Part shown: one piece after another, positions 1-8,969 of the stretch | How positions within the stretch are numbered: position 1 is the stretch's first letter | Layout of the letters: every line of letters begins with the position of its first letter | DNA from: a bacterium | Lineage (GTDB): Bacteria > JAMCPX01 | Assembly: GCA_021787665.1 (NCBI GenBank) | Contig: JAJYLN010000018.1 | Location: 1 to 47,305 of the forward strand | Reading direction: 5' to 3' | Length of the DNA stretch: 47,305 nucleotides | Position numbers and translations under genes: made by a program | Notes under the pieces: model-generated | What the model saw: the letters and a program-made list of their open reading frames with translations, nothing else | The model's database searches: none | What the model was told of the DNA's origin: nothing

Positions 1-96
1 ATTCAGCGAAGAGCCTACGGACTAAAAGATCCTGAATACTTCCAGCTAAAAGTCCTGACTTGTATGCTGCCACCTCTCGACTACAAAAAAACCTGA
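1..96 (+). CDS. C-terminal end of a transposase-like ORF, cut by the left window edge
   Basis: Reading frame 1 is open from the first base to TGA at 94-96 and gives 31 residues. The stretch RRAYGLKDPEYFQLKVLT resembles the conserved C-terminus of ISL3-type transposases (Arg-x-Ala-Tyr-Gly, then Asp-x-Glu-Tyr-Phe-x-Leu-Lys). The rest of the gene lies outside the window, so the family is a recognition from a short tail only. It overlaps the start of the Kelch ORF in another frame, which suggests the element inserted into or beside the 5' part of that gene. No terminal inverted repeat could be identified. Confidence 0.42.
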   Translation: MQRRAYGLKDPEYFQLKVLTCMLPPLDYKKT

Positions 97-1295
97 AATT
101 CACCCACTCGGTAAGGAGAAGAACCATAGTAAATAATAAAATATACGCCATAGGAGGAGATACAGAAAATACAGTTGAGTATGCTGATATAAACACTGAC
201 GGAACGTTGGGGACATGGAATATTATTCTGTCTACGTCTTCCATCATGTTCCCAGATATGGCGGCAGTAAGTTGTCAGGACCACATCTATTTACTTGGTG
301 GAGGAGGAACACTCTGTTCTACATGGGTGCCAGTTTCTTTTACACAATCGAAGATATACATCATAGGGGGCAATGCCCCTACAACAACAGGCAGCATAGC
401 CTTTGCGAACATAATAAGTGGGACGACATTGAGCGGGTGGACGGAAACCACAGGGCTATGGGAACCAAGAGCTGGGTTTGGAGCCGTTGCGACTGATGGG
501 GTCTTCTATGCTGTTGGAGGCGAAAATGCGGGCAATGCATTGAACAACCTTGAGATTATAGATCCCGTAAATTTGGCGGAGATAGGTGGCGGAGCAGATG
601 AAAGTGGAGCACTCAAGAAAGGTATTGTTATCGATGCTATGCACGATATACCTGCGGGTTCGGCTACACTGTTTACCTGTGGTATTTATGTCATTGGAGG
701 CAAGAGTAACACGAGATATTTGAATGAGGTTGGAACTATAGTTGATAATGATATATGGAGAGGCATTTATTCATGCAACCAACTATATTCCCTTGGGGGA
801 CTAGGTAGTGAACTTCCGTTGGTACGCCCAGGTCTATCTTTTACTTATCAGGCGACTTCATCGTTAAATATCCCACGTTACAAGCCATCAGCAGTAAACT
901 ATGGTAATTATGTCTATGCCCTCGGTGGGTATTACAACGGCACGTCCATAACAAACTCGGTTGAGATGGCACAGGTGCAGACAGACGGAACACTCGGTAA
1001 CTGGCAATATACAAGCCCCATGAACCTGCCGAGGGCAGGGTTTGCGGCGGTCGCGATCAGCGGGTGGGTGTACGCGGTCGGAGGATACACGGACAACGGG
1101 GTAACAAATACAGTAGAGAAGGCCTTGATAAATGCAGATGGGACGCTCGGCAAATGGACATTCACAACGCCGCTTACCGTTCCGCGGGCAGACCTTGCAG
1201 TAGTAGAGGACAGCGGCTGGATATATGCGCTCGGAGGTATATCAAAGTCTGGCGGCCAGCCGCTGGACACTATAGAGGCGTTGAAGGTGTATTGA
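60..1295 (+). CDS. Kelch-repeat beta-propeller protein, probably 5'-truncated
   Basis: The 411-residue ORF contains nine blade motifs of the form aromatic/aliphatic-Tyr-x-x-Gly-Gly (KIYAIGG, HIYLLGG, KIYIIGG, VFYAVGG, then IYVIGG, LYSLGG, YVYALGG, WVYAVGG and WIYALGG). The last three blades share the linker DGTLG-x-W. This is a Kelch-type propeller, usually a secreted or surface binding module. No signal peptide is visible: the frame is open only from position 36 and the first usable start is TTG at 60 with no good ribosome site. Exported relatives normally begin with a signal sequence, so the 5' end is probably lost next to the transposase-like tail at the left edge. Base composition is clearly AT-richer than the genes after 2573. 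Ligand unknown. Confidence 0.6.
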   Translation: MYAATSRLQKNLKFTHSVRRRTIVNNKIYAIGGDTENTVEYADINTDGTLGTWNIILSTSSIMFPDMAAVSCQDHIYLLGGGGTLCSTWVPVSFTQSKIYIIGGNAPTTTGSIAFANIISGTTLSGWTETTGLWEPRAGFGAVATDGVFYAVGGENAGNALNNLEIIDPVNLAEIGGGADESGALKKGIVIDAMHDIPAGSATLFTCGIYVIGGKSNTRYLNEVGTIVDNDIWRGIYSCNQLYSLGGLGSELPLVRPGLSFTYQATSSLNIPRYKPSAVNYGNYVYALGGYYNGTSITNSVEMAQVQTDGTLGNWQYTSPMNLPRAGFAAVAISGWVYAVGGYTDNGVTNTVEKALINADGTLGKWTFTTPLTVPRADLAVVEDSGWIYALGGISKSGGQPLDTIEALKVY

Positions 1296-1331
1296 ATAAA
1301 AGAGGCGGATAGGCAAAGGGAAGTTAAAATT

Positions 1332-1433
1332 ATGAATACATTATCAAGGCTTGCGATAGTTAGTTTTGCTGTAGGTATGATTTTTGTAATACAGGAATGC
1401 AGTAATGTTTCCAGCAACTCGCCTTGTGTGTAA
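1332..1433 (+). CDS. 33-residue ORF consisting of a signal-peptide-like sequence
   Basis: ATG at 1332 is preceded by the ribosome-site-like AAGGGAAG eight bases upstream. The 33 residues have a positive N-terminus (Arg6), a hydrophobic core (LAIVSFAVGMIFVI) and a Cys at residue 23 in a poor lipobox (VIQEC), then stop after ten more residues. It could be a very small lipoprotein, but in this decayed neighbourhood it is more likely the start of a lipoprotein gene whose body has been deleted. Function unknown. Confidence 0.35.
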   Translation: MNTLSRLAIVSFAVGMIFVIQECSNVSSNSPCV

Positions 1434-1483
1434 GAAGACGAATAAAAAGAAAAAAAGCAAGTGTGAGGTACTGAAGACAGAAA

Positions 1484-2112
1484 ATGAAAAAGGATTATCT
1501 TATTAAAATCTTTAGGATTGCTATAATAATAATAGTGATGGCGTATGTCGCAGGGTGTGGGAGCAGCTCCAAAGGTTATACCGCCCATACGTATACTGTA
1601 GGTGAGTGGCCATCCAGTATAGCGATAGACGGTTCAGGCAATGTGTGGGTTACGAATTTTTATGACAGCACAGTAACCAAATTAAGCGCTACGGGTGTAA
1701 CCATTGGGACGTATGGCACAGGCTTTACTCCAGCCTGCATAGCGATAGATTCAAAGGACAATGTTTGGATTACCAATCAGGGAAGTAACACTGTAACCGG
1801 GAACCGAATTAAGTCCAGCAGGTACCACTATAAGAACTTATGTAGTTGGCCCAATCCCGATCGGCATAGCAATTGATTGTCAGGGTAATGTCTGGGTTGC
1901 GAATTATAACATTCTTCCTGGCCTTGGTACTACTAACGTAACCGAATTGAGTTCGACAGGCGTAACCATCAGGACATATCCTGTCTGCACGAGACCAGGT
2001 GATATAAAGATAGATGCATCCGGGAATGCCTGGGTTATATGTTACAATGGTCCCCTATTCAAATTGAGCCCAATAGGTTCGCTTGTTAAAATCTACACAA
2101 GTTCTACAAGTT
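1484..2112 (+). pseudogene. Frameshifted lipoprotein with Vgb/NHL-like propeller repeats
   Basis: ATG at 1484 opens a lipoprotein signal peptide (hydrophobic core, then VAGC with Cys at about residue 25), followed by repeats of the type I-A-I-D-x-x-G-N-V-W-V-x-N seen in virginiamycin B lyase-like and NHL-like propellers. The frame breaks at about 1797-1806, where AACCGGG is followed by AACCGAA: seven extra bases. From 1806 the repeats continue in another frame (PIGIAIDCQGNVWVANYN, then PGDIKIDASGNAWVICYN) up to about 2112, where the group II intron fragment begins and homology stops. Four repeats remain, so the propeller is incomplete. The enzyme name reflects fold similarity only; antibiotic-lyase activity is not implied. 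Confidence 0.7.
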
Positions 2113-2486
2113 ATGCTACCGTCCTTTGCCGAGGTCCCTTTGCTGTACGAACCGATTCCACCAGTGCCCATGATTCATACACTTCGTTACCTATCTTGCG
2201 CTTACATTGTCGTAAATACATTCCCGATTCTCTTTTATGTGAATCAAAGTATCTACCAGAGGGCTTTTATTGATGTAATTTCTTACGCTGCTGACGAACT
2301 TGGGTTAAAGCCTTGTATACGGTTCTTATTCATCAGGCCGAGACTTTGCCTCCGGCTTCCTTCAGATTCCTTCCGACCCAAGCTTCGCTCGTGTGCCCGA
2401 GAACACCCTTGCCTTCAGCTAATGATACTTATGGCCAAGCTCATAGCGGACTTACACCGCCAAGTTATCGCCCATGCTGGGCGCAC
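2110..2486 (-). mobile_element. 5' fragment of a bacterial group II intron, without its reverse transcriptase
   Basis: Read on the minus strand from 2486, the sequence starts GTGCGCCCAGCATGGGCG and then shows GGTGTAAGTCC, GAAGGCAAGGGTG and GAATCTGAAGGAAGCCGG, ending with a GAATAAGAACC...ACAAGGC block. I recognise this series as the 5' domain I region that precedes the RT gene in many bacterial group II introns. Only about 375 bases remain; no RT ORF and no domain V/VI are present, and the far end abuts the Vgb-like pseudogene. The 5' end lies eight bases downstream of an intrinsic terminator on the same strand, the kind of site used by class C introns, although I cannot assign the class from sequence alone. 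Confidence 0.68.
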
Positions 2487-2494
2487 AAATGCAA

Positions 2495-2520
2495 GGGCGG
2501 GTTTTCAACCCGCCCTTTTT
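2495..2520. terminator. Bidirectional intrinsic terminator downstream of rarA
   Basis: GGGCGGGTT and AACCCGCCC form a nine-pair stem with a three-base loop, followed by TTTTT on the plus strand. On the minus strand the stem is followed by TTGCATTT and then the group II intron start. It sits about 55 bases beyond the rarA stop and fits as the rarA terminator. Confidence 0.75.
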
Positions 2521-2572
2521 ATAAGACTGCAAAGGTGTCTGGTTTGACGTTTGATAAAAACGGAGCCCTTGG

Positions 2573-3889
2573 TCATTTCCCCTCCTTTGCACGGGGGGCG
2601 GGCATGTCCCTATCGCCAGCGCCATTCTTCATCCGCTCCAGGTATTCCTTAATGATCTTCTCGTACCCGATGTCCTTGGGCACGTAGTAGCGCGTGCCTT
2701 TCAGCCTGTCCGGCAGGTATTGCTGGTCCACATACCCGCCTTCGTAGTCATGAGGATATTTGTATCCGTCGCCGTAGCCGAGTTTCTCGCCCAGCTCGGT
2801 TACCGGGTTGACGATGTGCTTTGGTATGTCGAGATACCCATGCTCCTGCAGGTCTGCCTTTGCCTTCAGGTAGGCCTTGTATGACGCATTGCTCTTGGGA
2901 GACGATGCGAGAAAGGCCACCGCGTGCGCCATCGGTATGAAGCCCTCCGGCATGCCGACTGCCTCGAACGCGTGGAATGCAGAGACCGCTACGGACAAGG
3001 CAACCGGGTCCGCGTTGCCGATGTCCTCGGATGCGAATATGATCATCCTGCGCAGGACGAACCGCGGGTCTTCCCCTGATTCTATCATCCTTGCGAGGTA
3101 ATAGATCGCCGCGTCCGGATCAGAGCCGCGCATGCTCTTGATAAACGCGGAGATCGTATGGTAGTGCTCGTCCTCTTTCCGGTCATAGGGCAGCAAGTTT
3201 ATCGCGGAAAGTTTCGATGCGTCGGACACCGTAATGGTCCTGTCAGCCTTTTTCAGGGCAACATCCGACAGGAGCTCAACAGCGTTGAGCGCTTTCCTCG
3301 CGTCCCCGTTGCTTTGGACCATGATGAAATCCAGGGCATCTGAGTCTATGGCGATGCCCTCGCTCCCGAGGCCCCTTTCTCTGTCACGGAGCGACCGCTG
3401 TATGATAGTCTTCAGGGCCTGCTCTTTCAGGGGCTCGAACACGACTAGCGTGGTTCTGGAAAGGAGGGCACGGTTGAGCGCGAACGAGGGGTTGTCCGTG
3501 GAGATACCGATGAAGATCACGCTCCCGTCCTCTACGTACGGCAGCAGGACCTCCTGCTGTGATCGGTTGAGATGTTGCAGCTCGTCGATCACGAGCACGA
3601 GTTTCTTGCTCGTGAATCTGAGATCCCTTGTCTCCTGCAGCACCTTGCTGATCTCCCTGGTACCTGCGGACACCGCCGTCATGTAGATGGGATCGTACCG
3701 GGGGTGGGAGGTGATGATCCGTATGAACGATGTCTTGCCGGAGCCCGGCGGCCCCCAGATGATCATCGAGGGCAGGACACCTGCATCAAGGGCCTGGCGC
3801 AGGGGCTTTCCTTCGCCGAGCACGTGTTCCTGCCCCACGAGTTCGCTGAGGCTTTGCGGCCGTAGTCTGTGGGCAAGGGGCTGTCTCAT
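2573..3889 (-). CDS. rarA: Replication-associated recombination protein A (AAA+ ATPase)
   Basis: This 438-residue protein has the full RarA/MgsA/WRNIP1 layout: an N-terminal AAA+ module with Walker A GPPGSGKT at 46-53, a Walker B region VLVIDELQHLN followed by the family sequence RSQQEVLLPYVEDGSVIFIG, and the sensor STDNPSFALN-ALLSR. A C-terminal tetramerisation domain follows, ending near KYPHDYEGGYVDQQYLPDR. RarA acts at stalled replication forks with SSB and the clamp loader. Length matches the family. It is divergent from the nadK operon (110 bases between the starts); the ATG at 3889 has no strong Shine-Dalgarno. Confidence 0.95.
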   Translation of the reverse strand: MRQPLAHRLRPQSLSELVGQEHVLGEGKPLRQALDAGVLPSMIIWGPPGSGKTSFIRIITSHPRYDPIYMTAVSAGTREISKVLQETRDLRFTSKKLVLVIDELQHLNRSQQEVLLPYVEDGSVIFIGISTDNPSFALNRALLSRTTLVVFEPLKEQALKTIIQRSLRDRERGLGSEGIAIDSDALDFIMVQSNGDARKALNAVELLSDVALKKADRTITVSDASKLSAINLLPYDRKEDEHYHTISAFIKSMRGSDPDAAIYYLARMIESGEDPRFVLRRMIIFASEDIGNADPVALSVAVSAFHAFEAVGMPEGFIPMAHAVAFLASSPKSNASYKAYLKAKADLQEHGYLDIPKHIVNPVTELGEKLGYGDGYKYPHDYEGGYVDQQYLPDRLKGTRYYVPKDIGYEKIIKEYLERMKNGAGDRDMPAPRAKEGK

Positions 3890-3946
3890 ATACTTGTGTT
3901 AAGTTTCGTCCTGTTTTATGCTATCAGAAATTAAAACAGGGAGGAA

Positions 3947-3979
3947 GTGAAAATAAAGGACACCGGCAGTATCGGGTGA
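3947..3979 (+). other. Possible ten-codon leader ORF upstream of nadK
   Basis: CAGGGAGGAA (3938-3946 region) is an excellent ribosome site placed directly before GTG at 3947. The frame it opens encodes only ten codons and stops with TGA at 3977-3979, overlapping the upstream GTG start candidate of nadK (3976) as GTGA. The same GTGA coupling joins later genes of this operon. It could be a translational coupler or simply a chance ORF downstream of a misplaced ribosome site. Confidence 0.3.
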
Positions 3980-3999
3980 AGAGGAACGGTGTTGTTACG

Positions 4000-4857
4000 A
4001 TGAAGATAGCGCTGGTCGTAAAGAGTAAAAAGTCTGCTGACACGTATCAGGAGATCAAGAGGTACGCCGCGTACCTCCGCAAGCGGGACATCGGGGTCGC
4101 GATAGAGGCAAGCATGGCTGAGGCCGTTGATCCCGGGCTCATGCGCTTCAAGGGCAGGATCCCGGACGACGCAGATATCGTCGTCGTGTTCGGCGGCGAC
4201 GGCACTTTTTTGTGGGCTATACGGCTCATGGGAGATCAGAATATCCCCATCATAGGGGTGAACATAGGAGGCCTCGGCTTTCTTACGGAAATCACCATGG
4301 AGGAACTGTTCACGGTCACGGACCTCGTCATTTCCGGAAGTGCGGTCTACGAGAAAAGGATGCGCCTCCATGTCCAGGTCCTGGACAACGGCACGCCTCC
4401 CGGTATGACCTATGACGTGCTCAACGATGCGGTGATAACAAAGGGCACGATAGCGAGGATGATCCTGCTGAAGACGAGCGTGGACCACAACTACCTTACG
4501 ACCTACAAGGCGGACGGCCTCATCATAGCGACCTCGACCGGCTCCACGGCGTACTCGATGGCCTCCGGCGGGCCCATAGTCTACCCCACGACGGACTCGA
4601 TCATCCTTGCTCCCATATCCCCGCACACGCTGACGAACAGGCCTATCGTTCTGTCACCCGAGGCGGTCGTGGAGGCCACGCTCGAGTCCGGGGAGGAGGA
4701 CGTCGTCGTGACCCTCGACGGACAGGTCTCAAGGCCCATTAAAAAAGATACGATGATCGTGGTATCGAAGTCGTCCCATGACATAACGGTCATCAAGTCA
4801 CCGTTCAGGAACTACTTCGAGATCCTTCGGGAAAAGCTGAAGTGGGGTGAGCGGTAG
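4000..4857 (+). CDS. nadK: NAD kinase
   Basis: The enzyme phosphorylates NAD to NADP in the cytoplasm. Diagnostic motifs are present: GGDGT at residues 65-69 counted from ATG 4000, the NDAVI motif (NE/D motif of the family), and TSTGSTAYSMASGGPIV of the C-terminal domain. Length (285 residues) is normal. ATG 4000 gives MKIALVVKS, matching the usual family N-terminus; an in-frame GTG at 3976 would add eight residues and overlaps the stop of a putative leader ORF, so the start is not settled. The stop (4855-4857) directly abuts the recN ATG, so the two are co-transcribed. Confidence 0.95.
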   Translation: MKIALVVKSKKSADTYQEIKRYAAYLRKRDIGVAIEASMAEAVDPGLMRFKGRIPDDADIVVVFGGDGTFLWAIRLMGDQNIPIIGVNIGGLGFLTEITMEELFTVTDLVISGSAVYEKRMRLHVQVLDNGTPPGMTYDVLNDAVITKGTIARMILLKTSVDHNYLTTYKADGLIIATSTGSTAYSMASGGPIVYPTTDSIILAPISPHTLTNRPIVLSPEAVVEATLESGEEDVVVTLDGQVSRPIKKDTMIVVSKSSHDITVIKSPFRNYFEILREKLKWGER

Positions 4858-6558
4858 ATGCTGAAATCCCTGCGGCTGAAGGACTTCGCGATCTTCAAAG
4901 ACGTGACCGTCCCGTTCTCGGACCACCTGTGCGTGATCAGCGGAGAGACCGGCGCTGGCAAGTCCATCATGGTCGACGGTATGCTCGCGCTGCTGGGCGG
5001 CAGGGCCGAGCCTGGCGTCGTCAGGAGCGGCGCGCCGGAGGCCGTCATTGAAGGGCTATTTGAGACGGCAGACAACGCCCCGGTACAGGAGTTCCTGAAG
5101 GAACGCGGGTTCGAGCCATCGCCGGAACTCCTTATAAAGCGGATTATAAGCGCGCAGGGTAAGAGCAGGGCCTATATAAACGGCTCAGCGTCGACGCTCT
5201 CGATGCTCGCGTGGCTGTCGAAGTCCCTGGTAGATATACATGGCCAGCACGAGCACCAGAGCCTGCTCGACGAATCGACGCACCTGAGATTGCTTGACGC
5301 TTACGCGGGCCTTGAGGAACAGGCAGCGCGCGTGCGTGTACTATTCACGGAATTAAAGGACGCCGCCGCTGCGTTGGACAAACTACAGGCGAGGCTGGCG
5401 GGCTCGAAGAAAGAAGAGGAACTGCTGAGGTTCCAGCTCTCGGAGATCACGGCAGCAAACCTCACGCCAGACGAGGACGCCCAGCTCGAAAAGGAGCACA
5501 ACATACTCGCCCATGTGCAGCGCCTGATGACCGGGCTCACGATCGCGTCCGAGGCCCTGTCCGGAGAGGAAGGCAGCGCGGTCGCCGGCGTATACAGGGC
5601 ACTGAAGGCGGTGACCGGGCTACAGGAAATCGATCCTTCACTACAGCAGTATGCAGGGAGGCTCGATGCCTTGCTGGTGGAATTAAAAGACACCGCGTCG
5701 GATGTAAGCGCCTACCTATCGAGGATAGATCTCGATCCCCGGAAGCTCGAGCAGACGGAGCAGCGCATGGAAATGCTGGACAGGCTGAAAAAGAAGTACG
5801 GCAGCACGATAAGGGAGATCATGGAGTTTGCGGGTTCTGTCGAACGGCAGTTGAAGGGAATCCGGAACATGGATGGTGACATCGCAGGATTGGGGGAAAA
5901 GAAGGCCGCCCTCCAAAAGGAGCTTTATGCACGGGCGGAGGGGCTTTCGAAGTCCAGGAAAAGCGCTGCTGCCGGGCTCGGTAAAAAGATCGCCGGCGAG
6001 CTGAAGGCGCTGGGCATGAAGGATGCAGTGTTCGAGATCGGGTTCGAAGCGCCGGGGGCGAAAGACGCCGTCATGATCGACGACAGACCGGTAAGTGCCG
6101 ACGGTATCGACCGTGTGGCATTTTATTTCTCTGCCAACCCCGGGTTTCCGGCGAAGCCCCTGACAGAGATCATCTCCGGTGGCGAGCTTTCAAGGACGAT
6201 GCTCGCGATAAAGAGGGTCCTGGTGAAGGCTTCTCCGGTGCCGATACTCGTGTTCGACGAGATAGATGCGGGCATCGGCGGACCGACTGCGGAGATCGTC
6301 GGGAGGAAGCTGAAGGAGCTTTCCGCGTATCATCAGGTCATCTGCATAACCCACCTGCACCAGATTGCCGGGTTCGGTGATTATCATATCAGTGTATCCA
6401 AGCGCGTGTCAGGCAACAGGACCGAGGTCGAGGTAAAGGTGCTGGACGAGAAAGAGCGGGTAGACGAGATCGCACGGATGCTCTCCGGCGAGTCGGTCAC
6501 GGAGCTCGGAAAGAGACAGGCAAGGGAACTTCTAAGGCAGGCGAGGGAACTCAAGTGA
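4858..6558 (+). CDS. recN: DNA repair protein RecN (SMC-like ATPase)
   Basis: RecN is an SMC-like protein acting in double-strand break repair. Residues 29-36 are the Walker A GETGAGKS. A long Lys/Glu/Ala-rich coiled coil occupies roughly residues 155-365. The C-terminal half carries the signature ISGGELSR and Walker B VFDEIDAGIGG, followed by THLHQIAGFGDYHISVSK, which is the RecN form of the D-loop/H-loop region (family TH-x-x-Q-x-A). At 566 residues it is full length. It starts one base after the nadK stop and its TGA overlaps the next start as GTGA. Confidence 0.96.
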   Translation: MLKSLRLKDFAIFKDVTVPFSDHLCVISGETGAGKSIMVDGMLALLGGRAEPGVVRSGAPEAVIEGLFETADNAPVQEFLKERGFEPSPELLIKRIISAQGKSRAYINGSASTLSMLAWLSKSLVDIHGQHEHQSLLDESTHLRLLDAYAGLEEQAARVRVLFTELKDAAAALDKLQARLAGSKKEEELLRFQLSEITAANLTPDEDAQLEKEHNILAHVQRLMTGLTIASEALSGEEGSAVAGVYRALKAVTGLQEIDPSLQQYAGRLDALLVELKDTASDVSAYLSRIDLDPRKLEQTEQRMEMLDRLKKKYGSTIREIMEFAGSVERQLKGIRNMDGDIAGLGEKKAALQKELYARAEGLSKSRKSAAAGLGKKIAGELKALGMKDAVFEIGFEAPGAKDAVMIDDRPVSADGIDRVAFYFSANPGFPAKPLTEIISGGELSRTMLAIKRVLVKASPVPILVFDEIDAGIGGPTAEIVGRKLKELSAYHQVICITHLHQIAGFGDYHISVSKRVSGNRTEVEVKVLDEKERVDEIARMLSGESVTELGKRQARELLRQARELK

Positions 6559-7057
6559 TACGAAAAGCGAACATGGGCGATGTGAAGGATATGCAGAAGC
6601 TGATCGAGTCCTATGCAAAAAAGGGGGAAATGCTCCAGCGCTCCCTGCTCGAGCTGTACGAGAACATCCGCGACTACAGCGTGTACACCGGGGACGGGAC
6701 CGGGATCATCGGCGTGTGCGCGGTGCATATGTTCTGGGACGGCCTCGCGGAGATCAGGTCCCTCGCGGTAAAGCAGGAGTACACACGACAGGGGATCGGC
6801 TCTGCCCTCGCGAAATCGTGCATCGGGGAGGCCAGGGACTTCGGCATTAGCCAGCTCTTCTCGCTGACCTACAAGTCCGCGTTTTTCGAGAAGCTCGGCT
6901 TCAGGATCGTGGATAAGTCGCTCCTGCCGCAGAAGATATGGAGCGACTGCCTCAAATGTCCGCAGTTTCCTGACTGTAACGAGATCGCGCTGATTCTTGA
7001 GCTCAACGGAAAATCAACCGGGGGCAGAACAGAAGAGGCCGGAGGGCAGGGCCCGTC

Positions 7058-7061
<4 letters not shown>
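6555..7061 (+). CDS. GNAT N-acetyltransferase, probable short-form N-acetylglutamate synthase
   Basis: A single GNAT domain fills the 168 residues: beta-strand region AEIRSLAVKQEYTRQGIGSAL holds the acetyl-CoA loop (Arg/Gln-x-x-Gly-Ile-Gly-Ser), and YKSAFFEKLGFRIVDKSLLP is the conserved C-terminal half. The tail WSDCLKCPQFPDCNEIA, with three cysteines, matches what I know of the short stand-alone ArgA-type synthases of Desulfobacterota relatives, which make N-acetylglutamate for arginine synthesis without the kinase-like domain. Start GTG 6555 overlaps the recN stop by four bases. No other arginine gene is in the window, so substrate is inferred from family resemblance. Confidence 0.75.
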
Positions 7062-7975
<914 letters not shown>

Positions 7976-7996
7976 CCGGCTTGCAGACCGGCGCCT

Positions 7997-8968
7997 TCAC
8001 CACCTGATGAGGCTTGCGCCCCACGTCAATCCGCTGCCGAACGCGGCGAGCAGCACGTTGTCTCCGCTCTTTATCTTCCCGGCCCTGACCGCCTCATCGA
8101 GCGCGATGGGGATGGAGGCCGCTGAAGTGTTCCCATACCTCTCGATATTGACGAACACCTTTTCCGGCGGGTAGCCGAGTTTTCTGGTGAGCGCCTCTAT
8201 GATGCGCACGTTCGCCTGGTGCGGTATGACGATGTCGACTTCATCCGGCGAAAGATGGCACCGCTCCAGCAGATCCACGATGGCCTGCTCGAGTCCTCTG
8301 ACGGCTACCTTGAAGGTGTCGTGGCCCTTCATTCTCAGGTAGCAATTGGTCTTGTCCGCCACAGAGGATGGCGTCCTTGAGCCCCCTGCAGGAACGTAGA
8401 TGTAGTCCCACTTGCTTCCGTCTGCATAGAGCGTCGAGCCGACGACCCCCTTTTTCTCGTGCGTCGCCCTCACCACGATGGCACCGGCACCATCTCCGAA
8501 GATCACGCACGTCGTCCGGTCGTTGTAGTCCGTGAACTTCGTAAGGGTGTCCACGCCGATAAGCAGGATGGTCCTGTATGCGCCGGACCGGATGAAGGCA
8601 TCTGCGGTCGAAAGGCCGTAGATGAACCCGGTGCACACCGCGGAGAGATCGAACGCAGGGACGTGCTTCAGTCCGAGCCTTCCCTGCACGATGCAGGCGG
8701 TCGATGGAAGGAGCATGTCCGGCGTCGCGGTGGCGACCAGAACGAGGTCGACCTCGTCGGCCCGTATGCCGGCATCCTTGAGTGCATGCCTCGCCGCGCT
8801 GTAGGCAAGGTCAGAAGACGCCTCGTCATGCCCGGCACGCCTGCGCTCCCTGATGCCGGTCCTCGAGACGATCCACTCGTCCGAGGTATCGACCAGTTCT
8901 TCGAGTGCCTTGTTCGTCAGGACCTGGTCCGGAACGCAGGCGCCCGTGCCGATTATTGCAGCCTGCAC
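7997..8968 (-). CDS. fabH: 3-oxoacyl-ACP synthase III (FabH)
   Basis: This condensing enzyme starts fatty acid synthesis by joining an acyl-CoA to malonyl-ACP. The catalytic triad is visible: Cys112 in SAVCTGF, His250 in IPHQANVRI and Asn280 in YGNTSAAS. The N-terminal TSDEWIVSRTGIRERR and the C-terminal LLAAFGSGLTWG are typical, and 323 residues is the usual length. The gene starts one base after the thiolase stop, so they form one unit. There is no plsX, fabD or acpP neighbour as in the common fab cluster. A role in a specialised acyl pathway with the thiolase is possible but not shown. Confidence 0.93.
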   Translation of the reverse strand: MQAAIIGTGACVPDQVLTNKALEELVDTSDEWIVSRTGIRERRRAGHDEASSDLAYSAARHALKDAGIRADEVDLVLVATATPDMLLPSTACIVQGRLGLKHVPAFDLSAVCTGFIYGLSTADAFIRSGAYRTILLIGVDTLTKFTDYNDRTTCVIFGDGAGAIVVRATHEKKGVVGSTLYADGSKWDYIYVPAGGSRTPSSVADKTNCYLRMKGHDTFKVAVRGLEQAIVDLLERCHLSPDEVDIVIPHQANVRIIEALTRKLGYPPEKVFVNIERYGNTSAASIPIALDEAVRAGKIKSGDNVLLAAFGSGLTWGASLIRW

Positions 8969-8969
8969 C

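Noticed and set aside
1484-2112. Streptogramin-resistance lyase
   Set aside because: Similarity is limited to the propeller repeat; the gene is frameshifted and truncated, and has a lipoprotein signal that the resistance enzyme lacks.
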